Origin: Miltochrista miniata
Lineage: Eukaryota; Arthropoda; Insecta; Lepidoptera; Erebidae
Direction of reading: 5' to 3'
Assembly: GCA_933228765.1 (NCBI GenBank)
Contig: OW121771.1
Location: forward strand, 18,352,001-18,416,000
DNA length: 64,000 nt
Below, one piece after another: positions 19,155 through 28,690 of the stretch (position 1 is its first letter; every line of letters starts with the position of its first letter). The notes beneath the pieces are model-generated. The model was given only the letters and a program-made list of their open reading frames with translations, was not told where the DNA came from and did no database searches. A program made the translations under genes and the position numbers.

Positions 19155-19437
19155 ACGTTTTTTTTTTTTTTCCTACATGGATGCTATGCCGGACTCCTAC
19201 CGACTAAAAACCACACGTACCCTACCTAATGCCTACAGTTGGGAGCCCCGGTTCAGCCCTCGTAAGGATGACCCCAGGATTCCCAACAGACCTTGGCTAC
19301 CACTGCGGCCTCAAGGGGTTTCGGATGCTATCTCGCGTCTTTGGGTGGTTGTTAGGGTGTTATTCCGCTTCTTAGGGCGTGTGGCGGGCGTGAAACTTTC
19401 ACATCACGCTGTCGTCTTGAGCCTGCATCTGCAAGGA
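19155..19437 (-). repeat. R1-clade LINE 3' UTR, long copy (minus strand)
   Basis: A T-run near 19161-19172 marks the A-tail. The minus strand then matches GGCATAGCATCCATG, GGCTCCCAACTGTAGGC, ATAGCATCCGAAACCCC, AAAGACGCGAGATAGC and the GTGAAAGTTTCACGC palindrome found in the 3' UTR of the R1 copy at 43750-44010. It is cut at its 5' side next to the MITE at 19459. Confidence 0.7.
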
Positions 19438-19458
19438 CGGTGAGTGGCCTAGGAACTG

Positions 19459-19639
19459 AGGGGCAAGTGCGAGTTAGAGCGAGCGCCTGTCGACATTCAC
19501 GAGTCAGCGCGTTTTCGCCGATTTGTATGGAATCGAGACAAGTTCCCGCGTTTACAGCTAGGTGGCGGGGTCTCGATTCCATACGAATTGGCGCGCCGTG
19601 AATGTCGACAAGCTAACGCAAAAACTCGCACTTGCCCCT
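19459..19639. mobile_element. AGGGGCAAGTGCGAGTT MITE, copy 2
   Basis: It is 181 bp with inverted ends AGGGGCAAGTGCGAGTT, inner GTCGACATTCACG arms and TACAGCTAGGTGGC in the centre, all shared with copy 1 at 2605-2792. The target duplication is unresolved: the left flank reads CTG and the right CAG. Confidence 0.7.
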
Positions 19640-19719
19640 CAGATTGCAGAGAAAGATTCTCATCTGGTTACTAAAGAAGAGAAGAACAAGAAGACACAAA
19701 GCGTAAAAACGGTGCCCTA

Positions 19720-20190
19720 TTACTTAGACTTCGCTGTCCGTCGGTCTTTACGTCTTTTACGAAGCTTTATCTCTGGAACCGCGATAGCTTTTTTTTTTCT
19801 AGGGGTTACGGAACGCGAGGAGGGTGGCTGGTCCTCCCCAACTCCGACGCTGGCACGGATGCCTCCGTCCGATGCGTCCGTCCTCCGATACCTCCGCTCA
19901 GTACGCTCTGCTTATCAGAGCGTAGGCGGAGCAGCCCGAAGTAGCCTTTACGGCTCCCTCCTTGGTGGACTATTGGCCATGGGCGACGACGTGCGCCTCG
20001 CATAAAACGCACGTCGTCGTCCACGTTACCAGGGTGTACCACGTGGTAGTTGTCCTACCCCACACCCCAACCGTGATAGCTAGTAAAGAGCTGTAACTTT
20101 CATAGATGATAATTTCTGTTGCTGCTATAACAAGCAATACTAAAATCAGAAAATAATAGTATTTAAGAGGGGCTACCAAACAACAAACTG
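19720..20190 (+). repeat. 'GGTTCCGTA' repeat fragment interrupted by a retro-insertion
   Basis: The left part reads CTTCGCTGTCCGTCGG and CTCTGGAACCGCGATAGCT. The right part resumes with AACCGTGATAGCTAG and TTTCTGTTGCTGCTATAACA. The interruption is the 279-bp segment at 19790-20068. Confidence 0.6.
19790..20068 (-). mobile_element. short poly(A)-tailed retro-insertion with 13-bp target duplication
   Basis: AACCGCGATAGCT (19777-19789) and AACCGTGATAGCT (20069-20081) flank a segment that begins with an 11-nt T-run, so the insert is a minus-strand retrotransposed RNA with an A-tail. Its GC-rich body includes a perfect 'GTACGCTCTGCTTATCAGAGCGTA' type hairpin near 19899-19924. It encodes no clear protein. 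It could be a LINE 3' end or a SINE of a family not otherwise seen here. Confidence 0.65.
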
Positions 20191-20194
20191 TAGA

Positions 20195-20446
20195 TATTTG
20201 TGTACATTCTCACACAACATTGTCAGGCCCAAATTAAGCTAATATAGCTTGTGCTATAAGATCTAGACGACTGATAGACATACCTATATATTTCTAAATA
20301 CATATATGGACATATCATACATAGAAAACACCCAAACTAACATTAATTGTGGATCACACAAATATTTGGATCAACCCGAGAATCGAACCCAGGACTTCAA
20401 GTGCGGTAGGCGGTTACACTACCGACTGCGCCACCGAGGCTTATCT
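20195..20446 (-). mobile_element. tRNA-derived SINE
   Basis: The minus strand begins GCCTCGGTGGCGCAGTCGGTA, whose TGGCGCAGTCGG is a perfect Pol III A box. GGTTCGATTC (B box) lies about 36 nt downstream. After the tRNA-like head come GTGATCCACAAT and ATAGCACAAGCTATATTAGC, which recur as tail fragments at 5690 and 23985. This is the standard lepidopteran tRNA-SINE layout. Internal-promoter transcription is inferred from the boxes. Confidence 0.8.
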
Positions 20447-20838
20447 AACACTAACCAAAACGAGTTTAATTTATTAGTTTCTAAAGTTATTAGTTTGTCT
20501 ATCAGTTATACTCCTTTGAGATATACAATACATAATAACATACAAACAAACAATTAGATTTCAAAATATAAAAAGCGCAGTTTTATAAATTGAATACACA
20601 ATGCCATTTAACTCCGGCAGTATTTTGTGCACGAAATTGATAAAAACTACACAGTTCGATGCAGTGTATTTTTATTGATAAAAATAATTTATTTCAAATA
20701 CGGTTGAAACAAATAAATTAAATGTAAATCATTTTTGGCACTCGTGGCCATATTCGTTGGTATCCATATTTTTCGTCTGGAAATCATCATGGATGTCAAT
20801 AGTCAATAAAAATTTATTTCTCATAATCCTAATACATA

Positions 20839-20971
20839 AAGTCGAATTTTTTATTTGACGAAATAAAGTGACAGCAACTAATGTCACTTCTTCATACAAT
20901 GTTGCCTATTTTCTATGAAGAAGTGACATTAGTTGCTGTCACATTACTTCGTCTAATTAAAAATTCAACTT
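20839..20971. mobile_element. TA-flanked palindromic MITE (133 bp)
   Basis: It is almost entirely palindromic. Arms of about 58 bp run from AAGTCGAATTTTTTATT through GACAGCAACTAATGTCACTT to a short loop, and the right arm mirrors them. TA lies on both sides (20837-20838 and 20972-20973). RNA from it would fold into one long hairpin. Confidence 0.75.
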
Positions 20972-20989
20972 TAGGCACTTGTGACACGT

Positions 20990-21145
20990 CAATGAATACA
21001 AAGCAAAGTCATTACCACAAGTTCGGAACGCGGCCTGCTTGAGAAGAACTGGCAAGAAACTCGGCGGGCTTTTCTTTTTGTGCTCTATTTACAATAACTT
21101 AAACTAAAAATCACAAACTATTGCTTGAGAATGCAGTAGAGCAAG
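20990..21145 (-). repeat. 'GAGTTTCTTGCC' repeat copy
   Basis: The minus strand reads GCCCGCCGAGTTTCTTGCCAG then TTCTCAAGCAGGCCGCGTTCC, matching 37083-37145. The same repeat recurs at 26840-26980 and 23780-23870. Confidence 0.6.
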
Positions 21146-21149
21146 CAGA

Positions 21150-21232
21150 TGGTATGGCCGGACTCTTAACTACGTCCGGGAGCTGCGGGTTAGTCCTCGG
21201 AGGATGTCCATGGATTCCCAGCTAAACTTTTT
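21150..21232 (-). repeat. R1-clade 3' UTR fragment
   Basis: It is the reverse complement of the GGGAATCC..GGACATCC..CCGAGGAC..GCTCCCGGACGTAG..GAGTCCGGCCATACC segment, diverged but colinear with the other R1 3' UTR copies. Confidence 0.5.
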
Positions 21233-21479
21233 AATACGTTTATACGTACATTCTGAAAAATGAAAATTTATTTATTTATATAGGTCACAAAGTTTAGTTT
21301 ATTTTTGATTTTACACCACAAATAAGTTTTTCTGTGTATTTGAGTTTCACTTTGTAACGAATCCATACTTAATTGTTTGTGTTTATCAATTGGATGTGTG
21401 TTTTAAATTATTTCATTTGTTGAAGCTACTTAAGGCGTTTACTGTAGTCACTCACTAATACGTCGTTACGTTGCTTAAG

Positions 21480-21835
21480 GCCACACCCAGGGCTAACGAC
21501 CTTGAGCATATGGGCGATATGACTCGCCAACATAGAGTAGCGCAACTACAGAGACATCAGAGTAAAAGAACCACGGAAGAAGAAGAAAATAGTAGCGGAA
21601 ATGCGTTCCTGGCTTCACCAAATAAACAAGAAAGTCTCACCCGACTACCCCTATCTTCAACATTTATTGTGAAAGTTCAATCCGATTGATGTTGTCATTT
21701 TTGTTTTAGTTCAAACTTTGAACAGATGACCTAGTGACGTAGTTTAATGCAACAGAGTCACAAACTACAGACAAAGTATCGCCATAAGCCCCCCTGCAAT
21801 CTATTTTATAGCGAGAGGCTAAAAGTAAATTAAAA
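21480..21835 (+). repeat. unclassified dispersed repeat 'C', copy 2
   Basis: The segment 21625-21835 is the close match to 6590-6830. The 21480-21625 part encodes a short ORF and has no counterpart in copy 1, so it may be flanking DNA. Confidence 0.5.
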
Positions 21836-21939
21836 AACAAACGTTTATATACAAACATAAGGGGTCTTCCACCCGCTTGAAATTTTTATTCCTTTTAAGA
21901 AACAAAATTTCATTTCATTTTATTATTACAAACCAACAA

Positions 21940-22720
21940 AAATATGTACGTACGTAAGCGTCGTAAACGCAGTTGCGAGGGTCAGCTAGATATGTATAAG
22001 TAAGAAGCGCTCGTGGCATTGCGGACTTGGTGTTCTGTAAACGATCACTGTAGTAAGCAACTTTCACTATGGCCAGTCCTTGGATAGGTGACCATCCATG
22101 TGACCACTTTGTGACAGTTATTTAAGCGTTTCCGTGCTTCGGAAGGCACGTTAAGCCGTTAGTCCTGGTTGCCCGTAAAATGGCCATCGTTAAGCCAAGT
22201 TGAAGGCCTTTTTGGCAGCTTGAACAATTTCAACAGCAGGCAGTCACAACCTGCGCCTGTCTATCTCAACACGGCAATACGGCTCACCACCTATTGCGTG
22301 AGACAAATTCTAAAAAGGTGAAACGTGGGGACATAATAATATGCCTCTGCCTACCTCTTCGGGGATAAAGGTGTGACCATATGTATGTATGTAACTAGCT
22401 GACCCTCACAACTTCGTTTACGACGCTTAAGGTGTATGAAACATGAGGTATTTCTTCATCAGTCTCATCAACCGGCGGGTGAAACTGCCCTGTTTGCTTA
22501 ATCATAAACGAATTTTAAGATTAAGCATATTGTAAAACTAGCTGACCCTCGCAACTTCGTTTACGTCACATAAGGTTTGCAAAAGGAGAGGCACTTCTTC
22601 ATCAGACTCATCAAGCAGCGTATGAAACGGCCCTGTTTGCTTTATCATAAAAAAACTTAAAGATTAAGTTTATTCTAAAACAATTCAGTCCCCGCCTTCG
22701 GCGCGGACTGAATTATTTTA
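21940..22720. repeat. RTE-like 'AGCTGACCCTCGCAACTTCG' fragments around the SINE
   Basis: Minus-oriented at 21940-21992 and plus-oriented at 22396-22450 and 22534-22720, all sharing CTAGCTGACCCTC.CAACT.CG and a TTACGACGCTTA-type continuation. The first two are head-to-head around the SINE and could also be read as inverted termini. A hairpin (CAGTCCCCGCCTTCGGCGCGGACTG) lies at 22688-22712. Confidence 0.5.
22003..22395 (+). mobile_element. 5S rRNA-headed SINE, copy 1 (full length)
   Basis: The first ~100 nt resemble 5S rRNA. CGATCACTGTAGTAAGCAAC corresponds to the 5S box A region, and GGCCAGTCCTTGGATAGGTG followed by ACC corresponds to the box C region (5S: GTCAGTACTTGGATGGGTGACC). The body contains GCTTCGGAAGGCACGTTAAG, and the tail GCCATCGTTAAGCCAAGTTG, CTCTGCCTACC..TTCGGGGATAAAGG ending in (TATG)n. 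This makes it a SINE3-type element. The tail is shared with type-B SINEs. It sits between inverted RTE-like fragments (21940-21992 and 22396-22450). Confidence 0.75.
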
Positions 22721-22729
22721 CAACAGCCT

Positions 22730-23770
22730 TTATCATTAAGCTCTTTTATGATACAGCCAACACGCCTGTTTAGATTTACCGTCACATTCCAAGGAACCCT
22801 TGAATTATAGGTTTTGAGAAAGTTTAGATATGTCTAATTCCTGAACTACAAAACCCTCAGCACTGAAACTTGTGAAGCAATCCTTAAAGTACTACCGTTA
22901 TAACACTGAAAAAAAAATTGGAATCGGACCACGCATTGTGAAATTACAACTAAAAAACCATATTGTCTTTCATCCCCTCTCCCAAAGGAAGCTCGCTGAA
23001 TATCGGAATCAAAGTATCCAGGAACCTTCCTCGGATTATAAGTTTTAATTGTTCCAAGTTTCATTCAAATCGATTCTGTAGTTTCTACGTGATACTTATT
23101 CGGGATACAGACAGACAGAAGGACATAAAAATTTTAAATTGCATTTTCGGCTTCAGTATCGATTAGAGAACATCCTTCAATAATAATAAAACATAATAAT
23201 AAAACGGGGCTTAATCATTAAGCTCTAATAGTTAAGAGCTTAATGATTAAGCCCCGTGGAAAATTTTAGAATAGATTCTAAAACCATTCAGTCCACGCCC
23301 TCGGCGCAGCCTGAATTATCTATACTTATAATAAAACTGTTGAGGGTCGAGAGTCTGTTGAAAATTTTTATTGAAGGATGTTCTCTAATCGATACTGAAT
23401 CAGAAAATGCAATTTAAAATTTTCATGTCTGTCTGTCTGTCTGTATCCCAAATAAGTATCACGTATAAACTACAGAATCGATTTGAATGAAAAAAATGAT
23501 AAAGCAACACGCAGGTTTAGATTTACCCTCACATTCAAAGGAACTCTTGAATTCTAGGTTTAGAGAAGTTGAGATGTCTCTAACTCCTGAACTTCCTCGG
23601 ATCAATTTTCATTCAAATCAGTAGTTTCGGCGTGATACGTATTCGTAATACAGACGGACATGAAAATTTTAAATTTCATTTTGGCTTAAGTAGGTATCGA
23701 TTAGAGAACGCGTTCTTTTTTTTTTAAATAGCTTCCATATTCAGACTCTCGGCCCTCAACAGTTTTATTA
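22730..23770. repeat. inverted-duplicated repeat cluster
   Basis: A ~125-bp block (about 23063-23188: TTCATTCAAATCGATTCTG ... GAGAACATCCTTCAATAA) recurs inverted at about 23369-23492 and again directly, more diverged, at 23608-23720. A second block (ACACGC.GGTTTAGATTTACC) occurs at 22758 and 23505. A perfect 23-bp-arm hairpin lies at 23204-23257 and a hairpin related to 22688-22712 at 23288-23314. No coding sequence. Probably multiple copies of one RTE-like 3' UTR inserted in opposite orientations. Confidence 0.55.
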
Positions 23771-23779
23771 TTATGTAAA

Positions 23780-24050
23780 GATATAGACTAGCAAGAAACT
23801 CGGCGGGCACTCACTTTGTTCACTTTTATACCTTAACCAATTTGCCGGTAGATGGTGCCTACTTGTGGCGACCCACAAGACGTACTAAGCTAAAAGAGTC
23901 AATTCTTTCAGCTTAGGTTGAGAGCAGTGTCTCAAAAAAGCAGTGTGTTAATAATAACTATAATATAGTATTTTCATCAGTTGTCTATATCCCTTAGCAC
24001 AAGGTTATAATAGCTTAAGTTGTGTGCAAATGTCCACAAATATTTCTTCA
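23780..24050. repeat. 'GAGTTTCTTGCC' scrap (-) and SINE-tail scrap (+)
   Basis: 23786-23815 is the reverse complement of GCCCGCCGAGTTTCTTGC. 23995-24050 matches the tRNA-SINE tail (TAGCACAAGGTTATAATAGCTTAAG). 24050-25257 otherwise holds no recognised feature apart from an imperfect palindrome near 24165-24235. Confidence 0.4.
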
Positions 24051-25257
24051 TTTAATTATATTGAAATGATTAAGTACCGCTTACAATATAAGCATGACCA
24101 CCTTTCGAAGTAATTTAATAAATCAATACGAAAAATAAGTTGAACTGCATTATATTCTCATGTAATGCAGTATGCATTGTGTAACTCGGGCTCTGGCTCT
24201 GTTACACGCATTACTCTGTACATGAATGAAAATATAACATTTTACGAGAATATTTTGCAGACCAGAGCGACACACGTCCGTCTAGCAACACGACTCCCCC
24301 CGCACTAGATTTTCGGGCGAGCGCGGGGAAGCAAGCAATGTGATGTATTCTTTGAATACATTACTAGGTATAATTAGTTAAAACTTATACTAATTTAAAA
24401 TTGAAGAAAACCATGTTAGACGTCTATGTTTTCTTTAGTCTTTGATATAAATTTTATTATCATTCATTAATAAATACATGTCATAAAACGGCTTCTTCTA
24501 AAACATTGTGGGCTAGTTCAGTGATGTTTTACTAGTTATTTATAATAAATACACAATTTCTGATGAAACCATTTTCTGGAACACATCTTGTAGATTTCAA
24601 ATCTACAATTGGCTCTCATTTTTCGTATACTAATACCGAGAAGAACGTCTTTATCTGCACCTCTTTTTCGCAAACTTTGTCAACCACTCCCCTTAATAAT
24701 ATTATGATTCAACTCATTAGATAACCCTTTGTCGAACAAAATTATCTCACAGTTAACCGAATTGAGCGACATAATATCGTATTAATTCCACTTGACTGAC
24801 TTTTGTTGCAGTTAAGTTTAGGCAGAGTGCTCGACATTTTTTGTGTGTTTTTCTGTTCGTAGTTATTCAAAAAGCGTAAATGTATGTATAAGATATATAT
24901 TTCGTAAACTTTAATATCTCTAAAATTATACTGAAGAGCAGCTGAAGCGTAAATGACCTTTAAAGTCTTGCCCAAACAGTATTCAAATTACAGCGCTTTG
25001 TAGCTGGATTTTCAGTAAAATATTCATGGGCTCATCAGTACAGGTCAACTATATCAAATTTATAATGAAACCCCCGTTCTCGTTTTAGGGAATTTAGTGG
25101 TTCAAGGGTTATGTATTCTTTGTCTATTTTGGTTCAAAGAGTTTACAGTTGTAATCACAATGCTGAAATTTCAAATCTTTCATCAGCGTATATTAAAATG
25201 AACCTTTAAGTTCAAATTCAAGTAGCAACTGGATAAACGCATGAAACATCATATTCT

Positions 25258-25400
25258 AATCTACTCTGCTCTGCTCTGCTCTACTCTACTCTACTCTACT
25301 CTACTCTACTCTAATCTACGCTACGCTACGCTACTCTACTCTACTCTACTCTAATCTACGCTACGCTACTCTATTCTATTCTATTTTATTCTATTCTAAC
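25258..25400. repeat. CTACT/CTACG pentanucleotide microsatellite
   Basis: About 28 tandem 5-mers are present. CTGCT, CTACT, CTAAT, CTACG and CTATT variants are arranged in blocks, with CTACTx6-CTAATCTACGCTACG.. repeated twice as a higher-order unit. Confidence 0.9.
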
Positions 25401-25442
25401 AGATCTTAATGTTTTCTTTATGATAATTGCGATTACATCCGT

Positions 25443-26100
25443 ACTTTTTAGGGTTCCGTACATCAAAAGGATAACTATCAAGTATACAGTCACATAAAGA
25501 AACATACATATTGGGATGCTTTTATACTCGAAAGTGTCGGCTGTATTTTTTAAAACTAAAATTTCATTATATTATTTCAACCACCTGAAGTTGTAAAAAT
25601 CAATCTACTAAAAAAAATATACAGAGCAAAAGTGCAAAAAAAGAGAACCACCCCAAAGGGCAAGTCGGATTCGCGGACAGAGGGTTCCGTACCAAAAACA
25701 GTAAAATATTCAGATTGACGGCGGAGTTTCAGAAATAGGGTCCTCGTTTGACCCTTTGGTTACGGAACTCTAGGTTATTGTTGACTGAAACCAATGAAGC
25801 GCTCGTGGCACCGCAAACTCAGTGTTCTGTAAACGATCACTGCAGTAAGCAACTTTCACTATGGCCAGTCCTTGGATGGATGACCATCCATGTGACCACT
25901 TTCTGACATTTATTTGAGCGTTTCCGTGTTCGGAAGGCACGTTAAGCCGTTGGTCCCGGTTGCCAGTAAAATAGCAGTCGTTAAGCCAAGTTGAAGGCCT
26001 TTACGGGCGGCTTGAAAAATTTCAACAGCGCGGTCAAGTAACTATGCGGAACACTCGGCAGGCGGGCCCGACTCGCACTTGGCCGGATTCTTTTTATAGG
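25443..26100. repeat. 'GGTTCCGTA' repeat fragments surrounding a SINE
   Basis: AGGGTTCCGTACATCAAAAGG at 25449, a minus-oriented piece around 25660-25770, and the GACTCGCACTTGGCCGG end at 26069-26085. The 5S-headed SINE copy 2 lies within. Confidence 0.5.
25796..26040 (+). mobile_element. 5S rRNA-headed SINE, copy 2 (tail lost)
   Basis: It starts GAAGCGCTCGTGGCACCG. It contains CGATCACTGCAGTAAGCAAC and GGCCAGTCCTTGGATGGATG then ACC, the closest match in the window to the 5S box C. The body runs to TTGAAGGCCTTTACGGGCGG and CAACAGCGCGG, then homology ends and the shared tail is missing. Confidence 0.75.
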
Positions 26101-26183
26101 TCTGTGATGGTGCGAATTTATTCCCAAATGGCTGGACGTGAAACAATCTTCCCAATACCTCTCAGCTAATTAAAACGTGGTTA

Positions 26184-26577
26184 CAGTACTACCATGTTTA
26201 TAAGTCGCATCGCCTTTATTCGGCTGCGCAGAATAGCTCATCCCACTGACGAATTAAACCGAATGAAAATTGCAAAGCAATTTCGAACTTACTGCTACTA
26301 ATTTAAGGTCGAAAATAACAAGACGTGAACAGAATGCGCTATCTCGCTCTTAATGCTTGTACTCATAATATTACACAGAGCAATGAACGCGACTACACCG
26401 TTGTCTAGACAGACTGACTGCCGAGCCAAACATGGCGCGTACGCATCAGCCAATAGCAGGCGAGTATTTTCACGGGAATATGTGGCGCGCTGTGATTAGT
26501 AGATATATTTTCGCGCCTTACAAAAAATTGAGTTCTGCGCAGGTACATCGGTGTAACTTATAAAACTGGTAGTACTG
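26184..26577. mobile_element. TA-flanked MITE, CAGTACTACCA ends
   Basis: Ends CAGTACTACCATGTTTATAA and the reverse complement of CAGTACTACCAGTTTTATAA match. Further inverted homology (CTGCGCAGAA) lies inside. TA on both sides (26182-26183 and 26578-26579) and the initial CAGT fit Tc1/mariner. The GC-rich core (GCGCG-containing) has no ORF. Confidence 0.7.
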
Positions 26578-26839
26578 TACAAAACTCTTATTCCCTTGGT
26601 ATACTAAACGTGATCGATCAAGTACGTAGTAATTGACACGTTTCACTTCCTAAATAAATTCAAAAAGTTTATTAAAGATAATTTGTACTGCAAGGGCTAC
26701 TATACGGTTGGTGATTATTTGATGAATAAGGAAGCCTGGAAATGACCTGCTCTGCTGGATTCTCAAAACACTGTAAAATGCATAGTTTTTAGATTCATTA
26801 ATACATAGGTATACCTTTTGTAAATAGAGCACTGAAAAG

Positions 26840-26980
26840 AATAACCCGCTGAGTTTCTTGCCAGTTCTTCTCAGGTGCGTCGCGTTGTGAACTGGTGGTA
26901 GTTCTTTGGTTTATATAAGTGACGTTTACAAGTGCATCTGTATATGCCTAAGTAAAATAAATGAATTTTGTTTGTTTGTT
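26840..26980 (+). repeat. 'GAGTTTCTTGCC' repeat with TTTG-rich tail
   Basis: CCGCTGAGTTTCTTGCCAGTT, then GCGTCGCGTTGTGAACTGG and TGACGTTTACAAGTGC, then AATAAATGAATTTTG with a (TTTG)n tail at 26960-26980. This is the best-preserved 3' terminus of this repeat in the window. Confidence 0.65.
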
Positions 26981-26984
26981 TGTT

Positions 26985-27292
26985 CCTGGGTCATCCTTCA
27001 GAGGGCTTGCCCGGAGTTCCCGGCCGTAGGCAGTGGTAGGAACTCGTGTGGTTGTAGTCGGTAAGAGTCCGGCATAGCATCCTCCACACATAAAAAAATA
27101 TTATCATTACATTCAAGAATTTGAATTTATAATTGTTTAATTGCTTCTGAAGGTTTGCTTGGAAGTCCTGGGACATCCTTCCGAGGGCTTACCCGGGGCA
27201 CCCAACCATAAGCTGTTGGGCGTTACGTGAGGTTTTTTAGTCAGTAGGAGTCCGGCATAGCATCCATGAGGATTTTCCCTCACGTTAAAAAA
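26985..27292 (+). repeat. two tandem R1-clade 3' UTR copies
   Basis: Copy one (26985-27095) and copy two (27165-27292) each run from GTCCTGGGACATCCTTC-type sequence through GGGCTTACCCGGGGC and GGAGTCCGGCATAGCATCC. The second ends CCCTCACGTTAAAAAAA. Confidence 0.65.
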
Positions 27293-27687
27293 AGTGCTTC
27301 AGAAGGGCCAGCAACATGAGCAGAGGTAAACCAAGTTCAATAGCTGATAGACACAGTCTGACCCTGTCCAATTTAACACGGCTACTCTACTAACGTAAAC
27401 TAGCATAACTAGATCGTAACGGCAATTTTGTTTTGAAATATCTTGCAGTTTGCAATATCAGAGGTGCCGACCCTAAAATACAGTACACCAAAATAAAAAT
27501 GAATATTACTCGTATTTTGTGTGAATTCTGAGGGATGACTCGTTCAAGACGTTCAATGTTTTACACATGCGTCCTGTCAGAATTGACTTTTAAACGAGTA
27601 GTACATGACATAAATTCTGACAGCTGAAACACTGAACGAATTTTATCTGTCAGAATTTGCTTACATACTTCTTATTTACAAGACTTA

Positions 27688-28072
27688 CCCCCAGTTTCCG
27701 AAAGGCTGATCAACGCTAAAATTAACTAATCGGCTGTTAAGGGCGGATCCCCACCGGACGATCCAAAATGGATCGCCAATTCCTGCGATCCACGATCCGG
27801 GAGCATGAGGCATGGATCATGTAGCCTGACGAAGAAAACTTTTCTTGCGATCCCGCCGCGTTGCACCGACACGCTCCACACTGATCCGCCTAAGTATAGT
27901 ACAGTTGAACTTTCGGTCGCTATGGAGTCACAGCTCTACATGATCCATGCCTCATGCTCCCGGATCGCGGATCGCAGGAACTGGCGATCCATTTTGGATC
28001 GTCCGGTGGGGATCCGCCTTTAACAGCCGATTAGTTAGTTTTTGCGTTGATCAGCCTTTCAGAAACTGGGGG
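27688..28072. mobile_element. TA-flanked MITE with ~145-bp inverted repeats
   Basis: Ends CCCCCAGTTTCCGAAAGGCT and the reverse complement of CCCCCAGTTTCTGAAAGGCT. Inverted homology extends about 145 bp per arm through CGATCCAAAATGGATCGCCA and GAGCATGAGGCATGGATCAT. TA lies on both sides (27686-27687 and 28073-28074). Arms are more than 90% identical, suggesting a young insertion. It contains repeated GATCC/GGATC motifs and no transposase. Confidence 0.8.
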
Positions 28073-28570
28073 TAAAATACCTACTTTAGGGCTTCTTTGT
28101 TACAAATAATCTTGTTATCATACGGTGGTATTAAAACCAACATGGGGATCTAAAGTGACTTCTATAATATTATAGACCCCTGGTTATTTTTATATATAAT
28201 CCCTTAAGTGGGTTGACCGATAAGCTTCGAAGTAAAATGTAAAGTTTTTAGTGGAAATAGTACGACATTGAAAAATAATAAGTAATGTAATTTTTTCCTT
28301 GTGCTAAAATAAGAAAATAGTAGGTAGTTTTAGCAATACGTATTTAATAATATATTTTACTAATTAAATTAATTTATAATATACCTATATGACAAAGTTT
28401 CTGTATTTTTTTTGTGATTGACATGTGAAATAGATTAAAAAAACGTATTCATTTCTGTTCATATCATTGCACGAATTGTCATCAGGCGGAGATAAATGTA
28501 ATAAAAAAATTGAATTTTTCACCACTCTGTCAATAGGTAGTAAAGAAAATACTTCAATGTTAAGCCTTTG
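28073..28570. other. AT-rich spacer, nothing recognised
   Basis: No feature beyond simple AT-rich sequence. The segment 28690-29040 likewise shows no recognised element. Confidence 0.45.
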
Positions 28571-28690
28571 CACACACGGCAATACGGCTCACCTCCTATC
28601 ACATACGGACAATCTAAAAAGGTGAAAATATGTGGTCATATAATATGCCTCTACCTACCGCTTCGGGGTTATCGGCGTGACTATCATTTT
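28571..28690 (+). repeat. SINE shared-tail fragment
   Basis: CACGGCAATACGGCTCACC, AATCTAAAAAGGTGAAAA and TGCCTCTACCTACCGCTTCGG then GGCGTGACTAT match the 3' half of the SINEs at 4096 and 22003. The head is absent. Confidence 0.65.

Noticed and set aside
19562..20005. 147-codon plus-strand ORF
   Set aside because: It spans a MITE arm, a GGTTCCGTA repeat and the retro-insertion at 19790, so it is a chance frame across three elements.
22003..22110. Genuine 5S rRNA gene or pseudogene
   Set aside because: The similarity is limited to the head and is continuous with a SINE body and tail present in other copies.
25258..25400. CRISPR-like or satellite array
   Set aside because: A simple 5-bp microsatellite; no spacers, and CRISPR is not expected in an insect nucleus.
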